From contig CAYNHL010000113.1 in NCBI GenBank assembly GCA_964397015.1, positions 1 through 11,902 of the forward strand: a stretch of DNA of 11,902 nt, written 5' to 3'. Shown piece by piece: positions 6,236-11,902 of the stretch. The notes under the pieces are model-generated. The model was given only the letters and a program-made list of their open reading frames with translations, made no database searches and was not told the DNA's origin. Origin of the DNA: MADRE2 sp964397015. GTDB lineage: Bacteria > Desulfobacterota > Desulfobacteria > Desulfobacterales > Desulfobacteraceae. Numbering within the stretch: the first letter of the stretch is position 1; every line of letters starts with the position of its first letter. Position numbers and translations under genes: made by a program.

Positions 6236-7225
6236 TCAATCTATTTTCTTTCCGGCCGTATCTTCGACCCTTGACATAATCCAATCGGCGATTTTTTTCC
6301 GGGCGATGCTGCCTGTTTCTTTTCGGATCCGGCTCAAGTCGAGTTCCGCCCTTGCCATGGTTTTGTGACCACCTGCCGACCCAAAGGGCTCAAAAGCCTC
6401 CTTGGCCGTATTGCCAGCACTTTTCCGCAAACCGTCATTGCGAAGAATGACAACAAGCTTTTTCCCGCATACTGCTGAAACGACAGCCCAGTTCACACCG
6501 GCAATCCCAAGAAAAAAATCAGCTACCATCACAAGTTCATCAGGTTTTTCCATCCTGCCCCTGTGAAAATAGGCCCTGTTGTTCACAATCTGCCTTTGCC
6601 GGATTGCAAGTGCCAGGAAATCCAGGTCTTCCTGGGTCAACAGCGCCCGCTGGACCTTTATCACGATATTGATATCCGCATATTGATAAAGATATTGAAA
6701 CGCCTTTAAGTCTTTGAGCCCGGCCTGCCGGATAAAATCGGCGGTATCAGTTTTGATCCCGAGCATCAGGGCTGCGGCAAGTTTTGCAGATGGTTTTATT
6801 TTGGCCGCCTTGAGATATTCAATCATTAATGTTGCGCAAGCACCGTATTCCGGGCGGATATCAACAAAATCCGCGCTGGGAGAGGAATCGGGATGATGAT
6901 CTATCACCGCGTTGAAATTGATTCCCGAAAAGCTTTCGTTATGGCCCGGCTGGGAATCCACCACCACGAACCGGTCATAGTCATCCTTGTCAATACGGTC
7001 AAGGTTTGTCAGTCCCGATTCCACCAGCTCGATCATGGTCTGGTTGTCAGGACGGGTTATGGTGTTGAAATGGGCAATGGTAACCAGGTTCACTTTACGC
7101 CAGAGCAGCCGTTTTATCACCATTGCGCTGGAGATGGCGTCCGGGTCCGCATTGATGACGACAAGCACTTTTGACTGCGGAGTGAAAAGCGCCATGAATC
7201 TTTTAAGTTTCTGTTTATTGTTCAT
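6236..7225 (-). CDS. DHH-family phosphoesterase (NrnA/RecJ-like)
   Basis: This 329-residue protein is a cytoplasmic DHH/DHHA1 phosphoesterase. Metal-site motifs appear in order: INADPDAISSA (Asp27, Asp29; the usual leading His is Asn25), VVVDSQP (Asp90), IDHHPDS (Asp109-His110-His111) and GIKTDTADF (Asp160). The DHHA1 substrate motif GSAGGHKTMAR follows (GGH 285-287). Relatives hydrolyse nanoRNA, pAp or cyclic dinucleotide breakdown products; the exact substrate here is unknown. I chose the ATG at 7225 because AGAGG precedes it and the homology-like sequence begins there. An in-frame start at 7363 would add 46 residues lying wholly inside the upstream gene. It overlaps the membrane protein gene by 11 nt and is followed after 3 nt by the PAS-LuxR gene, so translation is probably coupled. 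Confidence 0.87.
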   Translation of the reverse strand: MNNKQKLKRFMALFTPQSKVLVVINADPDAISSAMVIKRLLWRKVNLVTIAHFNTITRPDNQTMIELVESGLTNLDRIDKDDYDRFVVVDSQPGHNESFSGINFNAVIDHHPDSSPSADFVDIRPEYGACATLMIEYLKAAKIKPSAKLAAALMLGIKTDTADFIRQAGLKDLKAFQYLYQYADINIVIKVQRALLTQEDLDFLALAIRQRQIVNNRAYFHRGRMEKPDELVMVADFFLGIAGVNWAVVSAVCGKKLVVILRNDGLRKSAGNTAKEAFEPFGSAGGHKTMARAELDLSRIRKETGSIARKKIADWIMSRVEDTAGKKID

Positions 7226-8321
7226 GAGACCTCTTCCAGGTGTTGCTGCTGAAAAACAATGTAAAGGTAATGAATATATAACCGAGTACGGCCAGGATGG
7301 CGAAAATACCATTGAAAATACCCAGCGGTGCCAGCACCAGCGCTGTGATCCAGTGGATAGCAATCACCGTGGGGGAATGAAGCCGGATGGGAAAGTCCTT
7401 GTACCGGCAGATAACAGCAAGGCCGCACAAATTCCAGCCATACAGGGATGCAAACACGTGCAGGTGAAGCAGCCACTTGATTTTCAATGGATCATATCCG
7501 TCAGACATCTGGAATAGAATATATGCAATTCCGGTTATGGCAGTGACAATCAAAAAACCGATGCCGGAAGACAAAAACTGCTTTTGCTGCATGACTTCTC
7601 CAAATCGCCTGTACAGAATGAATACGGTCACAACGGCAAGGAACAGGGCGCTCGTGATGAAAATCTGCGGGATGAACTTCTCAAAAAGAATAAACAGGAA
7701 AAAGACAATCACTCCCAGATTGATCACCCAGAAACAGATTTCCTTCAGCGCCCGGTTCAATACACCCCTGGCGGAATCGAGCATGACAAATACAATTGAC
7801 AGGGTGATCAGCGACAACGGAAAAGAAAATCCCAGAAAAAAGGTGTTCAACTGCAGTTTCTCCATGGAAACCCAGTAAAAATATTCATTGTTCAATATCA
7901 CCAGCGCGGCCATCACAATACCTATGGACAGGCACAAAAGGGATGCCTGGTGAAATTTTTCCGATACCGGTACCCGTGGGGAAAAAAAATCGACCGGCAC
8001 CATTGAAAAGTGATCCATGCGCACCCGCTCGACCACAATGAAAAGAAGAATGGAAACAGCCAGGGTCACAGGATAAAGCTCCAGGAATGCGGATACGGCA
8101 TATATGAGTGACCCTGCGAAAAACACCTGGATCAAAGGGCTCATCCTTTCGTCCCCGCGGGTGAAATGCAGGAGAATGGTCCCTCCTGTGCACAGGTTGA
8201 ACAAAAAAATATGCAGTCGTTCGAAGCTGTAACGTTCCAGCGGGAAATGCACATGCAAAAACCCGAACACAAGGGCGGTAACCATGAGGGTGCTGAAGAG
8301 AATCTTTAAATGACGATGCAT
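7215..8321 (-). CDS. Polytopic membrane protein of unknown function with a haem-copper-oxidase-like His motif
   Basis: I cannot assign this 368-residue protein to a named family. It has about 11-12 hydrophobic segments and only short loops. The first is at residues about 6-26, then RLHIFLFNLCTGG, two around 63-98, and others to the C-terminus. One late helix, LLHLHVFASLYGWNLCGLAV, has the His-x-His and Gly-Trp pattern seen in helices of haem-copper oxidase subunit I and NnrS-like proteins. His in LHIFLFN, LLHFTRG and IAIHW adds further possible haem ligands. This is a resemblance by eye, not a proven haem site. The start ATG at 8321 is weakly supported by AAAGAG about 9 nt upstream. The gene overlaps the DHH phosphoesterase and should lead that operon. 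A sigma-70-like promoter lies at 8384-8413. Confidence 0.72.
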   Translation of the reverse strand: MHRHLKILFSTLMVTALVFGFLHVHFPLERYSFERLHIFLFNLCTGGTILLHFTRGDERMSPLIQVFFAGSLIYAVSAFLELYPVTLAVSILLFIVVERVRMDHFSMVPVDFFSPRVPVSEKFHQASLLCLSIGIVMAALVILNNEYFYWVSMEKLQLNTFFLGFSFPLSLITLSIVFVMLDSARGVLNRALKEICFWVINLGVIVFFLFILFEKFIPQIFITSALFLAVVTVFILYRRFGEVMQQKQFLSSGIGFLIVTAITGIAYILFQMSDGYDPLKIKWLLHLHVFASLYGWNLCGLAVICRYKDFPIRLHSPTVIAIHWITALVLAPLGIFNGIFAILAVLGYIFITFTLFFSSNTWKRSHEQ

Positions 8322-8383
8322 AAGCAGCGGCTCTTTATTAAAATGTTGATAATCATAAGGGCGGTTCCGTGTTTCATCTTTGT

Positions 8384-8413
8384 TTTATAAGGTTGTGACC
8401 CCATTTAACTCAA
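8384..8413 (-). promoter_or_regulatory. Putative sigma-70 promoter of the membrane protein-DHH-PAS/LuxR operon
   Basis: On the minus strand TTGAGT (plus 8408-8413) and TATAAA (plus 8384-8389) are 18 bp apart, with four and five of six consensus bases. The expected start is near 8377, giving a leader of about 55 nt to the ATG at 8321. The element lies in the 192-bp gap divergent from zupT. Confidence 0.4.
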
Positions 8414-8449
8414 TAACTCCGAAAGTCAAGCTTGCTTTATAAAGGTTGT
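8384..8449. repeat. Imperfect direct repeat in the zupT divergent promoter region
   Basis: TTTATAAGGTTGT (8384-8396) and TTTATAAAGGTTGT (8436-8449) are the same sequence apart from one extra A. Their starts are 52 bp apart, and each coincides with a putative promoter element of one of the two divergent genes. They could be a shared operator that controls both directions. Confidence 0.4.
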
Positions 8450-8459
8450 ATTTTATGGT
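8432..8459 (+). promoter_or_regulatory. Weak sigma-70-like promoter for zupT
   Basis: TTGCTT (8432-8437) and TATGGT (8454-8459) are 16 bp apart and each has four of six consensus bases. It would start transcription about 45 nt upstream of the zupT ATG. The second copy of the TTTATAA(A)GGTTGT repeat overlaps its spacer. The match is modest. Confidence 0.3.
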
Positions 8460-8513
8460 ATGCTGGCACCAAAATCAATAAAAGTTTGGTTTTCACCATT
8501 CCGGAGGTCTTCA

Positions 8514-9320
8514 ATGGAAACATCTGTATGGTTTGCTTTTGGCTTGACTCTTTTTGCCGGGCTGTCCACCGGCATAGGGTCTGCACTGGCCTTTTTCACC
8601 AGCAAAACCAACGAAAAAGCCCTTTCTCTGGCCCTTGGCTTTTCAGCAGGTGTCATGATCTATGTTTCCTTTATCGAAATTTTTCCCAAGGCCCTTGAAT
8701 TAATCGGTCTGGACCGGCCTGGTAAAACCGGTGAAGTGCTGACCGTTTTCTGTTTTTTTTCGGGTATCATGCTGATCGCAGGAATCGACAAGCTGGTGCC
8801 GGGCTTTGAAAATCCCCATGAAATCAGGCAGGTGGAACAACTCGATGAAAACTCGAAAGATAGCCGCCAGGCAAGGCTGTACCGGATGGGTCTTTTGTCT
8901 GCCTTTGCTATCGCCATTCATAATTTCCCCGAAGGGATCGCCACCTTTATGGCCGCAATTGCGGATCCGGCCCTTGGTATTGCCATTGCCACGGCCATTG
9001 CCATACACAATATACCGGAAGGTATTGCCATATCAATTCCTGTTTTTTATGCCACCGGCAGCCGGAAAAAAGCCTTTTACCTGTCGTTTTTATCCGGGCT
9101 GTCCGAACCTGTCGGGGCCGGGATAGGTTTTCTGATCCTGATGCCCTTTATCACACAGACCCTCATGGGTATCCTGTTTGCAGGTGTTGCCGGTATCATG
9201 GTGTTCATCAGCCTGGATGAACTGCTCCCTGCCGCGGAAACATATGGAGAACACCACCTGGCTGTTTACGGCCTGATCGCCGGCATGATGGTGATGGCGG
9301 CAAGCCTGCTGCTGTTATAA
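8514..9320 (+). CDS. zupT: ZIP-family divalent metal transporter (ZupT-like)
   Basis: This 268-residue protein matches the length of the bacterial ZupT branch of the ZIP family, which imports zinc and often iron, manganese or cobalt across the inner membrane. Eight hydrophobic segments are expected. The metal-binding helices carry HNFPEG (136-141) and HNIPEG (165-170), the paired signature of the family. SGLSEP (Glu198) and a DELLP segment lie further on. The acidic/polar stretch at about 97-122 is the cytoplasmic loop before the first signature helix. I chose the ATG at 8514, preceded by CCGGAGG with 6-nt spacing, over an in-frame start at 8460 that would add 18 non-homologous residues. It is divergent from the membrane-protein operon. 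Its TAA overlaps the end of the convergent SRPBCC-SDR gene, so no separate terminator fits between them. Confidence 0.93.
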   Translation: METSVWFAFGLTLFAGLSTGIGSALAFFTSKTNEKALSLALGFSAGVMIYVSFIEIFPKALELIGLDRPGKTGEVLTVFCFFSGIMLIAGIDKLVPGFENPHEIRQVEQLDENSKDSRQARLYRMGLLSAFAIAIHNFPEGIATFMAAIADPALGIAIATAIAIHNIPEGIAISIPVFYATGSRKKAFYLSFLSGLSEPVGAGIGFLILMPFITQTLMGILFAGVAGIMVFISLDELLPAAETYGEHHLAVYGLIAGMMVMAASLLLL

Positions 9321-10697
9321 CTGTTCAGATTTTCCAAGTGCATGCCTCATGGCTGAGTCAATATCGGGAAACCGGAAGACATATCCGCTTTTGACCAGTT
9401 TTTCAGGCAGCACCCGCGCACTGTCCAGAAGGGTTTCCTTTCCCATCTGACCCCAGAAAAGCCTGACCAGGAATCCCGGCAGCACAAACCATGCAGGCCG
9501 TCTCGATACAGCTGCAAGGCTCCCGGTGAATTCACGGTTGGTGACCGGCGCCGGTGCCGTCATGTTTACAGGCCCGCAGATTTCAGGATTGAAAAGGATA
9601 TGGTGCACAGCACCGAGCACATCCTCCATGGACACCCAGCTCATGTACTGGTGCCCATGTGAAATGCGCGTCCCCAGGCCAAGGGCAAAAACGGGAAACA
9701 GGCGCTCAAGCGCACCGCCTGCCGGGGTCAGGACAATACCGATCCGCAGGGTGACAAGTCGTGTTTCATGCGGTACTCCTGTCATGGCAGCTTCCTCCCA
9801 TTGCCTGCAGACACTGGAAATAAAACGGTTCCCGCTTGGTGCCCGCTCTGTCAGGCGGTTGTCCTCTGCATTACCATAGTAACCTATTGCAGAGGCGCAG
9901 ATAAACACAAAAGGCTTTTTTTCGAGCCCTGCAAGTTTTTCCATAAGCAAACGGGTCGGCCCGGTCCGGCTGGACAGTATCCGCTGCTTCTTGCTGCGGG
10001 TCCACCTGCCCCTTGAAATGTCCATACCGTTCAGGTTAATCACCGCATCTATCCCCATGCTGTCATCGAGCTCAAGCAGGCCGTTGTCCGGGTCCCAGGA
10101 TATTTCATCAGACCCGGGCCGCGGATTTCGGCGTACAAGTTGAAGCACCTTGTGCCCGCTGGTCCTCAAAAAGGGCACCAGTGACTTTCCGATTGTACCG
10201 CTGGCACCGGATATCAGTATTGTCAATGGGGTGAATTTCCGGGGCATGGTTTCCAGGTCATCTTTTAACACACGGTGACGGTAGGTGAAAATCCGGCCCA
10301 GGTCCTTTAATGCCAGTTTTTTAAACAGGCGGCCCAGAATACCGAAAGGCAGTACAAAAGTAACGTGATCCACCATAATCGTCCTGTTATCTGACACCTT
10401 TTCGAATCCATGGGTATGCACCCACTTTTTGAACGGTCCTTGAACCTGGTGATCCCTGAACATATGATTTTTCTTCCAGGCAATGTGTTCTGCCTCCCAG
10501 ACAAACGGCAGGCCGAAAATTTTTAACACAAAATGCACCTGGGTCCCTGTTTCAATGCCTCCTGAATGATGAACCAGGGCCAAAGACACCCAGGGCGGGG
10601 TCAACCTCGATACGGCCCCCTGCCGTTCATGCCAGGAAAATACGTTTGACACCGGGGCATCGATCAATGTCCTTTTTTCAAATTCCAGATCCGTCAT
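9315..10697 (-). CDS. SRPBCC domain-SDR fusion protein (TIGR01777-type epimerase)
   Basis: This 460-residue cytoplasmic protein joins two domains. Residues about 1-145 look like an SRPBCC (START/polyketide cyclase-like) ligand-binding fold: FEKRTLIDAPVSNVFSWH, then the segment around FGLPFVWEAEHIAW. Residues about 158-460 are an extended SDR of the TIGR01777/YfcH/SDR39U1 type, with the dinucleotide-binding loop ISGASGTIG (GxxGxxG, 164-170). ASAIGYYGN is the catalytic Tyr region, and a C-terminal DUF1731-like tail ends in FRFPDIDSAMRHALG. The SDR half alone is the usual length of stand-alone homologues, so the SRPBCC part is a real extension. Such fusions occur in other bacteria; their substrate is unknown. 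The gene is convergent with zupT, overlapping by 6 bp (TTATAA supplies both stops), and divergent from rubredoxin. Confidence 0.9.
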   Translation of the reverse strand: MTDLEFEKRTLIDAPVSNVFSWHERQGAVSRLTPPWVSLALVHHSGGIETGTQVHFVLKIFGLPFVWEAEHIAWKKNHMFRDHQVQGPFKKWVHTHGFEKVSDNRTIMVDHVTFVLPFGILGRLFKKLALKDLGRIFTYRHRVLKDDLETMPRKFTPLTILISGASGTIGKSLVPFLRTSGHKVLQLVRRNPRPGSDEISWDPDNGLLELDDSMGIDAVINLNGMDISRGRWTRSKKQRILSSRTGPTRLLMEKLAGLEKKPFVFICASAIGYYGNAEDNRLTERAPSGNRFISSVCRQWEEAAMTGVPHETRLVTLRIGIVLTPAGGALERLFPVFALGLGTRISHGHQYMSWVSMEDVLGAVHHILFNPEICGPVNMTAPAPVTNREFTGSLAAVSRRPAWFVLPGFLVRLFWGQMGKETLLDSARVLPEKLVKSGYVFRFPDIDSAMRHALGKSEQL

Positions 10698-10720
10698 CTG
10701 TATTTATCGCCTTTGAATGG

Positions 10721-10749
10721 TTGATTTTACGAACCTCATATTATATTAA
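10721..10749 (+). promoter_or_regulatory. Putative sigma-70 promoter of the rubredoxin operon
   Basis: TTGATT (10721-10726) and TATTAA (10744-10749) are exactly 17 bp apart, with four of six consensus bases each. Transcription from about 10756 would give a leader of about 125 nt that contains both hairpins at 10790-10840. On the opposite strand a perfect TATAAT (plus 10740-10745) could serve the divergent SDR gene, though its -35 is poor. Confidence 0.4.
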
Positions 10750-10786
10750 GACAGGATAAGTTTAAACCTTTTTGTTTTGCCTCCGG

Positions 10787-10803
10787 CAGGCATGCTCCTT
10801 GCA
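10787..10803 (+). promoter_or_regulatory. Candidate sigma-54 promoter of the rubredoxin operon
   Basis: CAGGCATG-CTCC-TTGCA has the essential GG (10789-10790) and GC (10801-10802) at the proper 12-bp distance and a perfect TTGCA -12 element. The -24 element has two mismatches to TGGCACG. The start would be near 10814, about 68 nt upstream of the rubredoxin ATG. It overlaps the left arm of an inverted repeat. It is weaker than the carrier-acs promoter, and I see no copy of the TTACAA dyad here. Confidence 0.35.
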
Positions 10804-10840
10804 GAACATTATCCAAAGAGCATGCTGCAGTCGAGCAGCA
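10790..10840 (+). repeat. Two overlapping inverted repeats in the rubredoxin leader
   Basis: Repeat A has perfect 8-bp arms GCATGCTC (10790-10797) and GAGCATGC (10818-10825) around a 20-nt loop. Repeat B has perfect 6-bp arms TGCTGC (10823-10828) and GCAGCA (10835-10840) around 6 nt. The two share bases 10823-10825, so in RNA they compete. No T run follows either one, so neither is a plain terminator. Confidence 0.45.
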
Positions 10841-10881
10841 AAATTGAAAACAATTACTTTAAGGTTTACATGGAGGAAAAA

Positions 10882-11040
10882 ATGGATAAATATGAATGCC
10901 CATGCGGTTATGTCTACGACCCTGAAGAAGGAGATGTTGAAAACGGTATCGATCCGAAAACAGAATTCAAGGATCTGCCCGAAGACTGGGTATGCCCGTT
11001 GTGCGGAGCTGAAAAAGAATATTTTGAACTCGTGGATTGA
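10882..11040 (+). CDS. rub: Rubredoxin with a C-x-C first iron knuckle
   Basis: This 52-residue protein is a rubredoxin, a small cytoplasmic one-electron carrier with one iron held by four cysteines. The second knuckle, WVCPLCG (Cys38, Cys41), is standard, as are YVYDPEEGD and DLPEDW. The first knuckle reads YECPCGYVYD (Cys6, Cys8): only one residue lies between the cysteines, where classical rubredoxins have two (C-x2-C-G). The DNA, TGC CCA TGC GGT, is unambiguous here. The start ATG has TGGAGG six bases upstream; a longer frame from 10777 begins with TTG and covers the leader. The flavodiiron protein follows after 21 nt, so this is very likely its electron donor. Whether the compact knuckle changes the iron site or redox potential is unknown. 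Confidence 0.93.
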   Translation: MDKYECPCGYVYDPEEGDVENGIDPKTEFKDLPEDWVCPLCGAEKEYFELVD

Positions 11041-11061
11041 TATCTGTCTGGAGGCACTGCC

Positions 11062-11902
11062 ATGAACAAACCACTTGAAATAGCCGACAAAATTTTCTCC
11101 GTGGGATGCAGGGACTGGGATATCCGTGATTTCCACGGTTATTCAACCTATGAAGGTACAAGCTACAACGCTTTTCTGGTCCTGGGAGACAAAAATGTTC
11201 TCATAGATACCGTAAAAAAAGAATTTACCGGGGAGCTTCTTGACAATATCCGGCATATCATCGATCCGTCCGATATTGATATCGTCATAAGCAACCACAC
11301 GGAAATGGACCATTCCGGCGGCATTCCCCGGGTCATGCACACCATCGGCAAGGACAAACCCCTGTACTGCTCACCCATGGGACAAAAGAATTTGACAAGT
11401 CACTTTAACCGGGAATTCAACTTCAAGGCAGTAAAGACCGGTGATGAACTGTCCGTTGGAAACCGGACCTTTTCATTCCTTGAGACAAAAATGCTTCACT
11501 GGCCGGACAGCATGTTCACCTACCTGAAGGGAGCAAAAATCCTTATGCCCAACGACGCCTTCGGGCAGCATTACGCCTCGGCGTTCCGCTTCAACGATCT
11601 GGTAGATCAGTGCGAGCTTTACCAGGAAGCGCTTAAATACTACGTAAACATACTCACTCCGTTCAGCGCGCAGGTAACGAAGAAGATAGACGAACTGCTC
11701 GGGCTCGGGTTGCCGGTGGAGATGATAGCGCCCAGCCACGGCCCGATATATCTTGAGCCTGCATTTATCATGGATGCTTACCGACAGTGGGTCATGGACC
11801 CGCCCGGCAATATAGTTGTTCTGCCCTTCATATCCATGCACGGCAGCACCCGCCTCATGGTGGAGCATTTCGTGGAATCCCTGATTGAAAAGGGCGTCAC
11901 AG
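11062..11902 (+). CDS. roo: Flavodiiron protein / rubredoxin:oxygen oxidoreductase (FprA/ROO type), 3'-truncated by window
   Basis: The first 280 residues are present; a full protein is usually about 400. It reduces O2 to water (or NO to N2O) with electrons from rubredoxin, protecting an anaerobe in the cytoplasm. The beta-lactamase-like domain has all diiron ligands: His79, Glu81, Asp83 and His84 in NHTEMDHSGG, His146 in LHWPDSM, Asp165 in PNDAFGQH and His226 in PSHGPIY. The numbering nearly equals that of the Desulfovibrio gigas enzyme. The flavodoxin domain begins about residue 250, with the FMN phosphate loop at SMHGSTRLM. GGAGG precedes the ATG. The rubredoxin gene ends 21 nt upstream, as expected for a donor-enzyme operon. 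Whether O2 or NO is the main substrate cannot be read from this sequence. Confidence 0.93.
   Translation, partial: MNKPLEIADKIFSVGCRDWDIRDFHGYSTYEGTSYNAFLVLGDKNVLIDTVKKEFTGELLDNIRHIIDPSDIDIVISNHTEMDHSGGIPRVMHTIGKDKPLYCSPMGQKNLTSHFNREFNFKAVKTGDELSVGNRTFSFLETKMLHWPDSMFTYLKGAKILMPNDAFGQHYASAFRFNDLVDQCELYQEALKYYVNILTPFSAQVTKKIDELLGLGLPVEMIAPSHGPIYLEPAFIMDAYRQWVMDPPGNIVVLPFISMHGSTRLMVEHFVESLIEKGVT

Noticed and set aside
5618..6274. Plus-strand open frame of 218 codons opposite the PAS-LuxR gene
   Set aside because: The opposite strand encodes clear PAS sequence in this interval; the plus-strand translation shows no recognisable domain.
7226..7363. 46-residue N-terminal extension of the DHH protein
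   Set aside because: It would be read from inside the membrane protein gene in another frame, has a Trp/Ser-rich composition unlike the family, and the ATG at 7225 has its own ribosome binding site.
8347..8355. TGATAATCA, a possible Fur/Zur-type half-site near zupT
   Set aside because: Only a 9-bp dyad fits; the rest of a 19-bp Fur-family box is missing, so it could be chance.
8464..8479. TGGCACC upstream of zupT as a sigma-54 -24 element
   Set aside because: The -12 position, 12 bp on, reads AA rather than GC, so the essential part of the promoter is absent.
10777..10881. 35-residue N-terminal extension of rubredoxin from a TTG at 10777
   Set aside because: Rubredoxins start just before the first knuckle, and the ATG at 10882 has a strong TGGAGG; the upstream stretch carries promoter and hairpin elements instead.

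Overview
The window looks like a piece of a chromosome from an anaerobic, sulfate-reducing member of the Desulfobacterota (Desulfobacteraceae-like). This is an inference from gene content: a rubredoxin next to a rubredoxin:oxygen oxidoreductase-type flavodiiron protein, an acetyl-CoA synthetase paired with an OFA-type MFS carrier, a PaaK-like CoA ligase, and a PAS-LuxR regulator without a receiver domain. There are no rRNA or tRNA genes, CRISPR arrays, insertion sequences or phage genes.

Layout. (1) 1-327 is a control region. It holds a terminator-like hairpin, three copies of an 18-bp palindrome (TTACAA-N6-TTGTAA), an IHF-type site and a near-perfect sigma-54 -24/-12 promoter. (2) 328-3653 (+) is an apparent two-gene operon: an MFS carboxylate carrier, then acetyl-CoA synthetase. 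(3) A 13-bp-arm hairpin (3669-3707) separates it from a convergent minus-strand block. (4) Read in its own direction, that block (8321 down to 3686) runs: polytopic membrane protein, DHH phosphoesterase (11-nt overlap), PAS-LuxR regulator (3-nt gap), a 112-nt gap with its own putative promoter, PaaK-like CoA ligase, and a 63-residue protein of unknown function. (5) 8514-9320 (+) is a ZupT-like ZIP metal transporter, divergent from the membrane protein and overlapping by 6 bp the end of (6) a minus-strand SRPBCC-SDR (TIGR01777-type) fusion, 9315-10697. (7) 10882-11902 (+) is a rubredoxin with an unusual C-x-C first knuckle, followed by a flavodiiron protein cut by the window edge.

How the genes fit together. 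The carrier and Acs probably take up and activate acetate or a related short carboxylate, under a sigma-54 activator that binds the upstream palindromes. Rubredoxin and the flavodiiron protein probably form an O2 (or NO) reductase pair. The PAS-LuxR protein is a candidate regulator of its neighbours, including the PaaK-like ligase. The most notable items are the complete sigma-54/IHF/tandem-operator architecture upstream of the carrier-acs operon, the C-x-C rubredoxin with possible leader hairpins and a second sigma-54-like site, and the uncharacterised membrane protein with a haem-copper-oxidase-like histidine motif.
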